A stretch of DNA of 64,000 nucleotides from Tangfeifania diversioriginum (GTDB lineage: Bacteria; Bacteroidota; Bacteroidia; Bacteroidales; Prolixibacteraceae), in the NCBI RefSeq assembly GCF_900141875.1, contig NZ_FQZE01000019.1, forward strand, positions 33,920 to 97,919, read 5' to 3'. Below, in pieces: positions 54,937 to 62,182 of this stretch. Position 1 is the first letter of the stretch. Each line of letters opens with the position of its first letter. Under the pieces are notes generated by a model. That model had not been told where the DNA came from, made no database searches, and was given only the letters and a program-made list of their open reading frames with translations. Both the position numbers and the translations under genes were made by a program.

Positions 54937-55197
54937 ATGAGAAACATCACTTTTACACCCGGGGCTTATTCAGATTATATCGCCTGGCTCAAAACAGATA
55001 AAAAGCTTTTTATTAAAATAACAAACCTTATACGTGAAGCAGCAAAAAATCCCGGCAAAGGGATCGGGAAACCGGAACTTTTAAAACGTGATTACAGTGG
55101 CCATTGGGCCCGCAGAATAAATAAGGAACATCGGCTTGTTTATAAAGCTACAGAAGAGATTGTTAAAATCGTTTCATGCAAATATCATTACAAATAG
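54937..55197 (+). CDS. yoeB: Txe/YoeB-family mRNA interferase toxin
   Basis: An 86-residue toxin with the family pattern: FTPGAYSDYIAWLKTDKKLF, KITNLIREAAKNPGKGIGKP, ELLKRDYSGHWARRINKEHR, LVYKATEEIVKIVSCKYHYK. The conserved Glu, Arg and the C-terminal HY are present. YoeB cleaves mRNA at the ribosome. This is the second intact module of the region and shares promoter sequence with the PIN module. Confidence 0.9.
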   Translation: MRNITFTPGAYSDYIAWLKTDKKLFIKITNLIREAAKNPGKGIGKPELLKRDYSGHWARRINKEHRLVYKATEEIVKIVSCKYHYK

Positions 55198-55381
55198 GTG
55201 AAGAACAGACAGACTATGAATCCGCAACCTGTTCAGTGGGCCCCGATTTTCAGGAGCGTAGAGCCTGTCCGGCAGAAAGCGGGAAACTGTCCGTAGGACT
55301 CCTTTGGAAAAATACGATGGACGAATTTTTACCCCCCGAAATACAGTGAAGGCGGAGGGGGGGTAAATATTTCTTAACCCC
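55198..55381 (+). other. Spacer without recognisable gene
   Basis: This stretch contains G- and C-runs (GGCGGAGGGGGGG near 55351) and no frame that resembles a protein. It leads into the repeats around the DUF559 gene. Confidence 0.5.
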
Positions 55382-55627
55382 ACGCTACCCCTGTCCCCCA
55401 AGGGGTGAACCACCCCGCACTCACTGCAAAAAAATTAATACAACTACATTTTAAAATCTAAAAATATACAGTCGAATTTGAGCACTTTCATACTCCCCCT
55501 TGGGGGGTGGGGGTAAAAGAAACTGAATGTAAAAAACAAAGCTTTTGATGTGTAACATCATTTCACAGGGTGAATCCTGTGAAATAAAATCACAGATTTT
55601 AACGCGAAGCGTTATTTCACGGGGTGA
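55382..55627 (+). repeat. Left long direct repeat flanking DUF559 gene (F4-left)
   Basis: About 240 bp: CCCCTGTCCCCCAAGGGGTG, CACTCACTGC, AATATACAGTCGAATTTGAG, CTCCCCCTTGGGGGGTGGGG, then an ACCCTGTG-type palindrome ending CGAAGCGTTATTTCACGGGG. Nearly the same succession occurs at 56135-56378. Confidence 0.85.
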
Positions 55628-55742
55628 CCCCCCCCACACTCATTGCAAAATAGTTTCCATCTACATTTTAAAAATCTAAATATATAAGTTGAATTTGAGC
55701 AGCGTGAAACGTCCCCCTTGGGGGTTGGGGGTAAAAAATAAT
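55628..55742 (+). repeat. Leader repeat of the DUF559 gene (F4-middle)
   Basis: CACTCATTGCAAAATAGTTTC, trimmed to its core CACTCATTGCAAAATAG, is shared with 56170, followed by GTTGAATTTGAGC and TCCCCCTTGGGGGTTGGGGG just before the ATG. Confidence 0.75.
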
Positions 55743-56162
55743 ATGAACGAAGAACTTAACAAATCAATGTATTACGGAGCAGTGCCGGCAACGTTTCAGA
55801 AGGCAAGACAACTTCGTAATAAAATGACTTCCGTTGAAAAATTACTTTGGGAAAGATTGAAAAGTAAGCAAATTTGTAATGTCCGGTTTAGAAGGCAGCA
55901 TCCAATAAGCAAATACATTGCAGATTTTTATTGTCATGCTGCCTGCCTGGTAGTCGAATTGGACGGAAAAATTCATTTGAAAAGCAAAGAACATGATAAA
56001 CAAAGAACAGAAAACCTAAAAGAACTGAATATTAAAGTCATGCGTTTTTCAAATAATGAAGTTGAAAAAAATATTGACGAAGTTTTAAAGCAGATAACCA
56101 CAGTTGTCAAAAATCGGTTGAATTCCATAAATCCCTCGCTCCCCCTGTCCCCCAAGGGGTGA
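55743..56162 (+). CDS. DUF559 (Vsr-like) endonuclease-domain protein
   Basis: A 139-residue protein starting MNEELNKSMYYGA. The DUF559 core is clear: RQLRNKMTSVEKLLWERLKS, RFRRQHPISKYIADFYCH, LVVELDGKIHLK, with the Asp of IADF and Glu of VELDG as likely metal ligands of a PD-(D/E)XK-type nuclease. Its last residues (PSLPLSPKG) are encoded by the repeat CCCCCTGTCCCCCAAGGGG, so the repeat boundary is inside the gene. A frame extending upstream to 55689 lies in the leader repeat and is rejected. Long direct repeats flank it. Confidence 0.85.
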   Translation: MNEELNKSMYYGAVPATFQKARQLRNKMTSVEKLLWERLKSKQICNVRFRRQHPISKYIADFYCHAACLVVELDGKIHLKSKEHDKQRTENLKELNIKVMRFSNNEVEKNIDEVLKQITTVVKNRLNSINPSLPLSPKG

Positions 56163-56378
56163 CCCCACACACACTCATTGCAAAATAGTATCCATCTGAA
56201 TTTTTTAAAATCTAAAATATACAGTCGAATTTGAGCACTTTCATACTCCCCCTTGGGGGGTGGGGGTAAAAGAAACTGAATGTAAAAAACAAAGTTTTTG
56301 GTGTGTAACATCATTTCACAGGATTTACCCAGTGGAATAAAAACAAAGATTTTAACGCGAAGCGTTATTTCACGGGGA
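56135..56378 (+). repeat. Right long direct repeat flanking DUF559 gene (F4-right)
   Basis: Matches 55382-55627 in order and mostly in sequence, including TACAGTCGAATTTGAGCAC, the CTCCCCCTTGGGGGGTGGGG palindrome and the final CGAAGCGTTATTTCACGGGG. Its first 28 bp are the 3' end of the DUF559 coding sequence. Confidence 0.85.
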
Positions 56379-56455
56379 GAATCTGTTTCCACCTCGCCAA
56401 AAAAATCCTCGGACTTTAAACTATCCATTCCAATCAACTAAAAATACACTTGAAT

Positions 56456-57493
56456 ATGTTTAAAAACAAAACTTTACTCATCACCGGAGGAACGGGTTCT
56501 TTTGGAAATGCAGTACTGAACCGTTTTCTGGACACCGATATTAATGAAATCCGCATCTTCAGCCGCGATGAGAAGAAACAGGATGAAATGCGGCACCGGT
56601 TGAAAAGCCCAAAGGTGAAATTTTACATTGGCGACGTGCGCGATAAACGCAGCGTGGATGGTGCCATGTTGGGCGTGGATTACATTTTTCATGCAGCGGC
56701 CCTGAAACAGGTGCCTTCGTGTGAGTTTTTTCCCACACAGGCGGTTCGTACCAACGTATTTGGCACTGAAAACGTGCTGGATTCAGCGGTTCAGCATGGA
56801 GTGAAGAATATGGTCGTACTCAGTACCGACAAAGCGGCTTATCCCATTAATGCCATGGGAATGAGCAAAGCACTGATGGAAAAAGTGGCTGTGGCCAAGG
56901 GCCGCGCCCTGGGTAAAGATGCTGCCACAACAATTTGCTGTACCCGGTATGGCAATGTAATGGCCAGCCGCGGTTCGGTAATTCCCTTGTGGGTGAATCA
57001 AATAAAAGAAGGGAAAGACATTACCCTAACCGACCCCAACATGACCCGCTTTATGATGACACTGGAAGATGCAGTGGATTTGGTTCTGTATGCATTTCAG
57101 CACGGGGTAAATGGCGACTTGTTTGTACAAAAAGCCCCGGCGGCGACCCTCGATGTGCTGGCTCAAGCGCTCATCGGTCTGTATAAAACCGATACAAAAA
57201 TAAAGATAATCGGCACCCGCCACGGCGAGAAACTATACGAAACCCTGGTTACCCGCGAAGAAATGGCCAAACACAAGGACATGGGCAACTACTTCCGTAT
57301 TCCGGCCGATATTCGTGATCTGAACTACGATAAATTTTTTGTTGAGGGCAGGGAAGAAATTTCCAAACTGGAAGATTATCATTCGCACAATACCCGCCGT
57401 TTGGATGTGGAAGGAATGCAGGATTTACTTATGAAATTACCCATGATACGTAAAGATATTTTGGGAGAAGAAGTAGTACAATATCCGGATTAA
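56456..57493 (+). CDS. fnlA: UDP-GlcNAc 4,6-dehydratase/5-epimerase (FnlA/WbjB/CapE type)
   Basis: A 345-residue extended SDR, first enzyme of UDP-N-acetyl-L-fucosamine synthesis. Motifs: LLITGGTGSFGNAVLNRFL (NADP), FSRDEKKQDEMRH, HAAALKQVPSCEFFP, STDKAAYPINAMGMSKALME where Met takes the place of the SDR catalytic Tyr as in the CapE group, and GTRHGEKLYETL. ATG 56456 is preferred over an upstream TTG. With fnlB (58480) and fnlC (62183) it makes a complete pathway, although foreign cassettes separate the three genes. Confidence 0.92.
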   Translation: MFKNKTLLITGGTGSFGNAVLNRFLDTDINEIRIFSRDEKKQDEMRHRLKSPKVKFYIGDVRDKRSVDGAMLGVDYIFHAAALKQVPSCEFFPTQAVRTNVFGTENVLDSAVQHGVKNMVVLSTDKAAYPINAMGMSKALMEKVAVAKGRALGKDAATTICCTRYGNVMASRGSVIPLWVNQIKEGKDITLTDPNMTRFMMTLEDAVDLVLYAFQHGVNGDLFVQKAPAATLDVLAQALIGLYKTDTKIKIIGTRHGEKLYETLVTREEMAKHKDMGNYFRIPADIRDLNYDKFFVEGREEISKLEDYHSHNTRRLDVEGMQDLLMKLPMIRKDILGEEVVQYPD

Positions 57494-57500
57494 ATTATCC

Positions 57501-57531
57501 CACAGTGTAACACAGTGATACTCTGTGAAAC
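57501..57531 (+). repeat. F1 repeat, copy 2
   Basis: CACAGTGTAACACAGTG and ATACTCTGTGAAAC, 7 bp after fnlA. It forms short hairpins. Confidence 0.75.
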
Positions 57532-57540
57532 TAAAGTAAT

Positions 57541-57981
57541 ATGCCAGAACAACCAACTATCATCAAAGGCGGTGCCTTTTCCGATCACCGAGGGGCCATG
57601 CGTTTTGTCAACGATTTCCGCTTCAAGGATGTCAAACGTTTTTATTTGATTAAACACCCCGATCCTTCGGTCGTTCGTGCCTGGCAGGGACACCGGCTTG
57701 AGAAAAAGTACTTTTTCCCCGTTGCAGGCAGTTTTGTGGTTGCATGGGTACAGATCGACAACTTCGAAACCCCATCGATGAACCTGGTACCGGAGTACCA
57801 AATTCTATCTGCCGGCACTTCCGAAATACTGGCCATTCCGAAAGGTTATGCCAACGGGTTAAAAGCCCTGGAACCTGATTCGGAAATCATGGTATTCTCC
57901 GATATGTACCTCGATGAATCAGTGATTGAAAAAGACCGCTACCCGGCGGATTGGTGGCTTGATTGGAATAAATTTCAGTAA
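57541..57981 (+). CDS. RmlC-like cupin sugar isomerase/epimerase
   Basis: A 146-residue cupin of the dTDP-4-dehydrorhamnose 3,5-epimerase/WxcM-like group: GGAFSDHRGAMRFVNDF, RFYLIKHPDPSVVRAWQGHR, EILAIPKGYANGLKAL. It lies between fnlA and fnlB, so it may assist epimerisation of the 4-keto sugar made by FnlA, or may serve another 6-deoxy sugar; sequence alone does not decide. F1 repeats lie 9 bp before and 3 bp after it. Confidence 0.75.
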   Translation: MPEQPTIIKGGAFSDHRGAMRFVNDFRFKDVKRFYLIKHPDPSVVRAWQGHRLEKKYFFPVAGSFVVAWVQIDNFETPSMNLVPEYQILSAGTSEILAIPKGYANGLKALEPDSEIMVFSDMYLDESVIEKDRYPADWWLDWNKFQ

Positions 57982-57984
57982 CCA

Positions 57985-58028
57985 TTCCACAGTGTTCCTC
58001 AGAGCCAAACACTGTGTTACACTGTGAA
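57985..58028 (+). repeat. F1 repeat, copy 3, left of GxxExxY gene 1
   Basis: CCACAGTGTTCCTCAGAG and AACACTGTGTTACACTGTG plus AAAT, 14 bp before the ATG. Confidence 0.78.
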
Positions 58029-58042
58029 ATTTTCTTTAAAAA

Positions 58043-58414
58043 ATGGAAATCAATAAAATTACTCACGAAATCCTGGACTCGGCATACAAAGTACATTCAG
58101 CATTAGGCCCTGGATTACTTGAATCAGCATATCAGGCATGTCTTGTATATGAACTGAAAAAGAAAGGTTTAAAAGTAGAAATTGAAAAACCTTTACCTTT
58201 AATCTACCAAGAAATTAAACTTGAATGTGGTTATAGAATTGATATCTTAGTGGAAAATCAGGTCGTTATTGAGTTAAAGACTGTAGAAGCGTTTACTGAT
58301 GTACACACAGCACAAGTACTGACTTATCTCAAACTATCGGGGAACAAAGTTGGCTTACTTCTTAATTTCTATACAAAAAGCTTAAAAAACGGAATAAAAC
58401 GATTAATTTTATAA
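58043..58414 (+). CDS. GxxExxY protein 1 (PD-(D/E)XK nuclease-like)
   Basis: A 123-residue member of the GxxExxY family (PDDEXK_3 type), with the name-giving motif GPGLLESAY at about residues 22-30 and the nuclease-like core YRIDILVENQVVIELK (Asp then ExK). Function of the family is not established. It is enclosed by F1 repeats 14 bp upstream and 6 bp downstream, in the same orientation, and lies between the cupin and fnlB genes. F1 copies elsewhere lack a gene, like non-autonomous derivatives of a mobile element. Confidence 0.87.
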   Translation: MEINKITHEILDSAYKVHSALGPGLLESAYQACLVYELKKKGLKVEIEKPLPLIYQEIKLECGYRIDILVENQVVIELKTVEAFTDVHTAQVLTYLKLSGNKVGLLLNFYTKSLKNGIKRLIL

Positions 58415-58420
58415 AAGAAG

Positions 58421-58464
58421 TATCACAGAGTAACACTGTGTTAAACACTGAGTGACACTGTGAC
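58421..58464 (+). repeat. F1 repeat, copy 4, right of GxxExxY gene 1
   Basis: TATCACAGAGTAACACTGTG then TTAAACACTGAGTGACACTG and TGACC, ending 15 bp before fnlB. Confidence 0.78.
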
Positions 58465-58479
58465 CCAAAATATTTAAAA

Positions 58480-59640
58480 ATGAAAATAGGCATAACCGGA
58501 CAATCAGGCTTTATTGGCACACATTTATACAATTACCTCGGACTGCAAGAGGGCATCGAGCGCATTCCTTTTGAAGATGATTTTTTTAAAGACAAATCAA
58601 AACTCCAAAGCTGGGTAGCAAAGTGCGATGCAATTGTTCACTTAGCTGCAATGAACCGGCATGGCGATCCTCAAGTTATTTACGATACAAACATTAAATT
58701 GGTCAAACAATTGATCTCAGCCTGCGAGCAAACCAACTCCAAACCGCACATCCTGTTTTCTTCCTCAACCCAGGAAGAAAGAGGCAATCCTTACGGCAAT
58801 TCTAAGAAGGAAGGCAGAAAGCTACTTGAGCAGTGGGCAGAAAAAAACAATGCGCATTTTACTGGTTTTGTCATCCCCAACGTCTTTGGGCCATTTGGAA
58901 ATCCATATTATAATTCCTTCATCGCTACCTTCTGCCATCAGTTAACCCATGGCGAACAACCAAAGATTGATGTAGATGGTGAAGTGAAATTGATTTATGT
59001 GGGAGAGTTGGTTCAGGAGTTCCGGAAAAATATAAAGTTACACAGAGTAGCGCAGAGTGATACACAGAGTAACACTGTGAGTAACACTGCGAAACACTGT
59101 GAAACCATAAAAATACCCCACACCAAAGAAATAAAAGTATCAAAAGTGCTAAACTTATTAGAGAGCTACAAAGCCGATTATTTCGACAAGGGCATAATCC
59201 CGGATTTATCAAACGAATTTGAAAAAAATCTTTTCAACACATTCCTCTGCTACATCGATTACGAGCGTTTTTTCCCGTTTCCTTTAAAGCTGAACACCGA
59301 CGATCGTGGCTCATTTGTGGAAACCGTAAAGCTCAACAGCGGTGGCCAGGTAAGCTTTTCCACCACCGTGCCCGGCATCACCCGCGGTAACCATTTCCAC
59401 ACCCGGAAAGCCGAACGGTTTGCCGTGATAAAAGGAAAAGCCCGGATCGACATCCGTAAAATCGGAACAGATAAAGTCCTGTCATTTGAGTTGGATGGCA
59501 GCCAGCCCTCGTTTGTGGACATGCCCGTGTGGTACACCCACAACATTACCAACATTGGCAGCGAAGATTTATACACTATCTTCTGGATAAACGAACATTT
59601 TAATCCAAAAGATCCGGATACCTATTTCGAAAAAGTGTAA
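58480..59640 (+). CDS. fnlB: Bifunctional SDR-cupin reductase (FnlB/WbjC/CapF type) with F1 insert
   Basis: A 386-residue enzyme for the second step of UDP-L-FucNAc synthesis (epimerisation and NADPH reduction). The SDR part (1-250) has IGITGQSGFIGTHLYNYLG, FSSSTQEERGNPYGNSKKEG and NVFGPFGNPYYNS; the cupin (260-386) has LNTDDRGSFVETVKLNSGGQ and RGNHFHTRKAERFAVI with metal-binding His residues. At residues about 187-208 the stretch HRVAQSDTQSNTVSNTAKH is encoded by an F1 repeat (59038-59105). The insert is in frame and lies before the domain linker, so activity may be kept. Confidence 0.9.
   Translation: MKIGITGQSGFIGTHLYNYLGLQEGIERIPFEDDFFKDKSKLQSWVAKCDAIVHLAAMNRHGDPQVIYDTNIKLVKQLISACEQTNSKPHILFSSSTQEERGNPYGNSKKEGRKLLEQWAEKNNAHFTGFVIPNVFGPFGNPYYNSFIATFCHQLTHGEQPKIDVDGEVKLIYVGELVQEFRKNIKLHRVAQSDTQSNTVSNTAKHCETIKIPHTKEIKVSKVLNLLESYKADYFDKGIIPDLSNEFEKNLFNTFLCYIDYERFFPFPLKLNTDDRGSFVETVKLNSGGQVSFSTTVPGITRGNHFHTRKAERFAVIKGKARIDIRKIGTDKVLSFELDGSQPSFVDMPVWYTHNITNIGSEDLYTIFWINEHFNPKDPDTYFEKV
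59038..59105 (+). repeat. F1 repeat, copy 5, inside fnlB
   Basis: TACACAGAGTAACACTGTG with extra units on both sides (CACAGAGTAGCGCAGAG, GTAACACTGCGAAACACTG). Read in the host frame it has no stop and gives TQSNTV, the same frame as the copy in fnlC. Confidence 0.88.
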
Positions 59641-59645
59641 GAGGA

Positions 59646-59689
59646 TCACAGTGTTACACTGTGTTAAACACTGAGTGACACTGTGAAAC
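59646..59689 (+). repeat. F1 repeat, copy 6
   Basis: CACAGTGTTACACTGTG is a perfect palindrome (8-bp arms), followed by TTAAACACTGAGTGACACTG. It stands between fnlB and the fnlC 5' stub. Confidence 0.78.
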
Positions 59690-59701
59690 AAAACAATAAA
59701 T

Positions 59702-59767
59702 ATGAAGAAATTAAAAGTAATGACCGTCGTCAGTACCCGCTTAACTTTGAGAAAAAACCTGAAATAA
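59702..59767 (+). pseudogene. fnlC 5' stub fused to a GxxExxY 3' end
   Basis: MKKLKVMTVVSTR matches the first 13 codons of fnlC (MKKLKVLTVVGTR). The sequence then switches to CTTAACTTTG...AACCTGAAATAAAAAG, which matches the 3' end of GxxExxY gene 2 (about 61950-61982). The junction shows that a cassette carrying a GxxExxY gene entered near codon 13 of fnlC; the complete fnlC now stands 2.4 kb downstream. Confidence 0.72.
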
Positions 59768-59932
59768 AAAGAAAAATAGAACGCAGATTTACCCTGTGAA
59801 ATTTGCTTCGTATTTCACAGGGCGAACACTGATTAAGCAGATAATCACAGGTTTTCTTATCAGCGAAAATCAGCCCAATCAGCGTGTCGCCCCGGCGACC
59901 AGCGTTCCAATTCTTATTAACCAGCGTTCCAA
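59768..59932 (+). repeat. F5 repeat, copy a (before AlbA_2 gene 2)
   Basis: Starts AAAGAAAAATAGAACGCAG, contains the hairpin ACCCTGTGAAAT/ATTTCACAGGG (59791-59822), then CACTGATTAAGCAGATAATC and GGCGACCAGCGTTCCAAT twice-ended at 59932. Copies b and c are almost identical. Confidence 0.9.
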
Positions 59933-59958
59933 TAAAAAAAATCCTTTAATATTGCGCA

Positions 59959-61455
59959 ATGAATATCAGCGAACTGCTTAAAAAGCCGGAAGGCCGGCGA
60001 CTGGAATTTAAAGAAAAGGTTCCTGCCCGCGCCGATATGTCGAAAACGGTAATTGCATTTGCCAACGACGCAGGCGGAGAAATCTACATCGGTATTCGTA
60101 ATAATCCACGACAAATAACGGGAATATCTGAAAATGAACTGGTTGAAGTAGAAGAACAAATCAGCAATATCATTTACAACCGTTGTTATCCAACAATATT
60201 ACCCGATATTTCATTTTTGTCAACCGAAAACAAGCACCTGATAAAGATAACCGTTTATCGGGGAAATATGCCACCTTACTATTTAAAAGAAAAAGGAAAG
60301 TTACATGGAACATTTATTCGCGTCGGATCAGCAAACAGACTGGCAGACCGGTCGATTATTGAAGAGTTGGAACGAAAAAGAAGAAACATCTCTTTCGATG
60401 GGGAAATTGTACCGGATAAGCCGGCCAGCGAATTGCAAAATCAAACCTTCAAATCATTTTTTAATGAAAAAACAGGTGAAGAGCTAACCGCACAAGTCCA
60501 AAAAAAACTGGAACTAATTAAGGAAAACCAGAGAAAAACCTGGCCAACCAATGCATTGGTTCTGTTTTCTGATGATGAACTGCGCAACAGGTACTTTCAC
60601 TATGCAAAAATCGAGTGTGCTCGTTTTAAAGGTACCGGTACCGATGAGTTTATTGATCAGAAAAGTAGCCAGGCCAATATTGCCATACAATCCGAAGAAG
60701 CCTATAATTTCGTTTTACGGCACATCAATAAAGGGGCTACTGTTGAAGGAGTTTATACACAAACACGCTGGGAATATCCCGTGAAAGCAATCCGGGAAGT
60801 AATACGAAATGCCGTGGTTCATCGTGATTACTCTTTATCAGGTAAAGACATTAAAGTAGCTGTTTATGATGATATGGTTGAAGTTACAAGTCCCGGTTTG
60901 CTTCCTCCATCAATTGACTACAACGAAATGGAAAGTCGTCAGTCGGATGCCCGAAACCGGATTATTGCACCGGTATTCAAGCTTCTGGGAATTATCGATC
61001 AGTGGGGAAACGGACTAAAACTAATTGCCGACGAGTTGAAAAAATATCCCGAAATTGATTTTCTTTGGAAAGAAACCGGATTATCCTTTCAGGTTCAGTT
61101 TATTAAGAAAAATTACAAAGCTGAAGTCGAAACCAGGCAAGAGTTAGGGCAAGAGTTAGGGCAAGAGTTAGGGCAAGAGTTAGGGCAAGAGCTTAAAGAA
61201 AAAACAATGTTTTCTACCATACTTGTAAAATTGAAAACAAATTCATTATCCCGGCAGGAACTGGCAAAAAGTTTTAAAATGAAAAAAGTTTCAGGGTACC
61301 TGAACCGAACCTTGAAAAAACTGCTGCAACACCGGTTGATTAAATATACCATTCCCGAAAAACCCAATCATCCGCATCAAAAATTCAGCATTACAAAACG
61401 AGGAATGGATTTTATACAACTATTGAAACAACAAAACAAGAATAAAGAAAAATAG
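59959..61455 (+). CDS. AlbA_2/Schlafen-type regulator with ATPase-like and wHTH domains (2)
   Basis: A 498-residue relative of the protein at 50264. AlbA_2 domain at about 5-115 (EGRRLEFKEKVPARADMSKT, GGEIYIGIRNNPRQITG), HATPase_c_4 at about 270-360 (AIREVIRNAVVHRDYSLSG, DQWGNGLKLI), a GQEL linker repeated (about 395-412), and a C-terminal winged helix (LSRQELAKSFKMKKVSGYLN). The last residues NKNKEK are encoded by the F5 repeat and are identical to those of GxxExxY protein 2. F5 copies a and b flank it. Confidence 0.83.
   Translation: MNISELLKKPEGRRLEFKEKVPARADMSKTVIAFANDAGGEIYIGIRNNPRQITGISENELVEVEEQISNIIYNRCYPTILPDISFLSTENKHLIKITVYRGNMPPYYLKEKGKLHGTFIRVGSANRLADRSIIEELERKRRNISFDGEIVPDKPASELQNQTFKSFFNEKTGEELTAQVQKKLELIKENQRKTWPTNALVLFSDDELRNRYFHYAKIECARFKGTGTDEFIDQKSSQANIAIQSEEAYNFVLRHINKGATVEGVYTQTRWEYPVKAIREVIRNAVVHRDYSLSGKDIKVAVYDDMVEVTSPGLLPPSIDYNEMESRQSDARNRIIAPVFKLLGIIDQWGNGLKLIADELKKYPEIDFLWKETGLSFQVQFIKKNYKAEVETRQELGQELGQELGQELGQELKEKTMFSTILVKLKTNSLSRQELAKSFKMKKVSGYLNRTLKKLLQHRLIKYTIPEKPNHPHQKFSITKRGMDFIQLLKQQNKNKEK
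61140..61191 (+). repeat. 12-bp tandem repeat inside AlbA_2 gene 2
   Basis: Four copies of GAGTTAGGGCAA plus a partial unit, encoding ELGQ. Same unit length and same place in the protein as in AlbA_2 gene 1, but unrelated sequence. Confidence 0.9.
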
Positions 61456-61608
61456 AACGCAGATTTACCCTGTGAAATTTGCTTCGTATTTCACAGGGTG
61501 AACACTGATTAAGCAGATAATCACAGATTTTCTTATCAGCGAAAATCAGCCCAATCAGCGTGTCGCCCTGGCGACCAGCGTTCCAATTCTTATTAACCAG
61601 CGTTCCAT
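61435..61608 (+). repeat. F5 repeat, copy b
   Basis: Begins inside the last codons of AlbA_2 gene 2 (AACAAGAATAAAGAAAAATAG), given here as AACAAGAATAAAG then AAAAATAG. Perfect 12-bp hairpin arms at 61467-61478 and 61488-61499. Ends CCAGCGTTCCAT, 14 bp before GxxExxY gene 2. Confidence 0.92.
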
Positions 61609-61622
61609 TAAAAATATATATC

Positions 61623-62015
61623 ATGAATGAGGATTATAAACACACCGACTTAACTGGTGAAATCATCAACAGATTTTATAAGGTGTATAATACCCTCGGT
61701 TATGGTTTTCTGGAAAAGGTTTATGAGAAAGCGCTGAAATATGAATTGGAGAAATTCGGGCTTCTTGTTGAACGTCAAAAGCCAATTAATGTGTTTTATG
61801 AAACAGAATTGGTTGGAGAATATTTTGCAGATTTGTTGGTTGAAAACCAGGTTATCATTGAACTGAAAGCAGCAGAAACAATTTGTGAAAAACACAAAAA
61901 CCAATTGGTGAATTATCTGAAAGCAACTGAAATAGAAGTAGGTTTATTACTTAACTTTGGAAAAAAACCTGAAATAAAAAGAAAGATATTTTCAAACAAG
62001 AATAAAGAAAAATAG
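61623..62015 (+). CDS. GxxExxY protein 2 (PD-(D/E)XK nuclease-like)
   Basis: A 130-residue GxxExxY protein: LTGEIINRFYKVYNTLGYGF with LEKVYEKA (G-x-x-E-x-x-Y), then YFADLLVENQVIIELKAAE (Asp, ExK core). The ATG at 61623 is preferred; upstream in-frame codons lie in F5 copy b. The C-terminus NKNKEK comes from the repeat. It is only moderately similar to GxxExxY protein 1 and is linked to another repeat family (F5 instead of F1). It stands between two F5 copies immediately upstream of fnlC. Confidence 0.87.
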   Translation: MNEDYKHTDLTGEIINRFYKVYNTLGYGFLEKVYEKALKYELEKFGLLVERQKPINVFYETELVGEYFADLLVENQVIIELKAAETICEKHKNQLVNYLKATEIEVGLLLNFGKKPEIKRKIFSNKNKEK

Positions 62016-62172
62016 AACGCAGATTTACCCTGTGAAATTTGCTTCGTATTTCACAGGGTGAACACTGATTAAGCAGATAATCACAGATTTTCTTATCAGC
62101 GAAAATCAGCCCAATCAGCGTGTCGCCCCGGCGACCAGCGTTCCAATCTAAAGTATTAACCAGCGTTCCAAT
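61995..62172 (+). repeat. F5 repeat, copy c
   Basis: Same as copy b from the last GxxExxY codons through hairpin 62027-62059 to CCAGCGTTCCAATC. Only a few differences are visible over about 150 bp, mainly CTAAAGTATTAA in place of CTTATTAA. It ends 11 bp before the fnlC ATG. Confidence 0.92.
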
Positions 62173-62182
62173 CTTTAAAAAA

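Noticed and set aside
59768..62172. F5 repeats considered as integron attC sites with gene cassettes
   Set aside because: No integrase gene is present, repeats are too uniform, and no attC-type core sites with GTTRRRY are seen at cassette ends.
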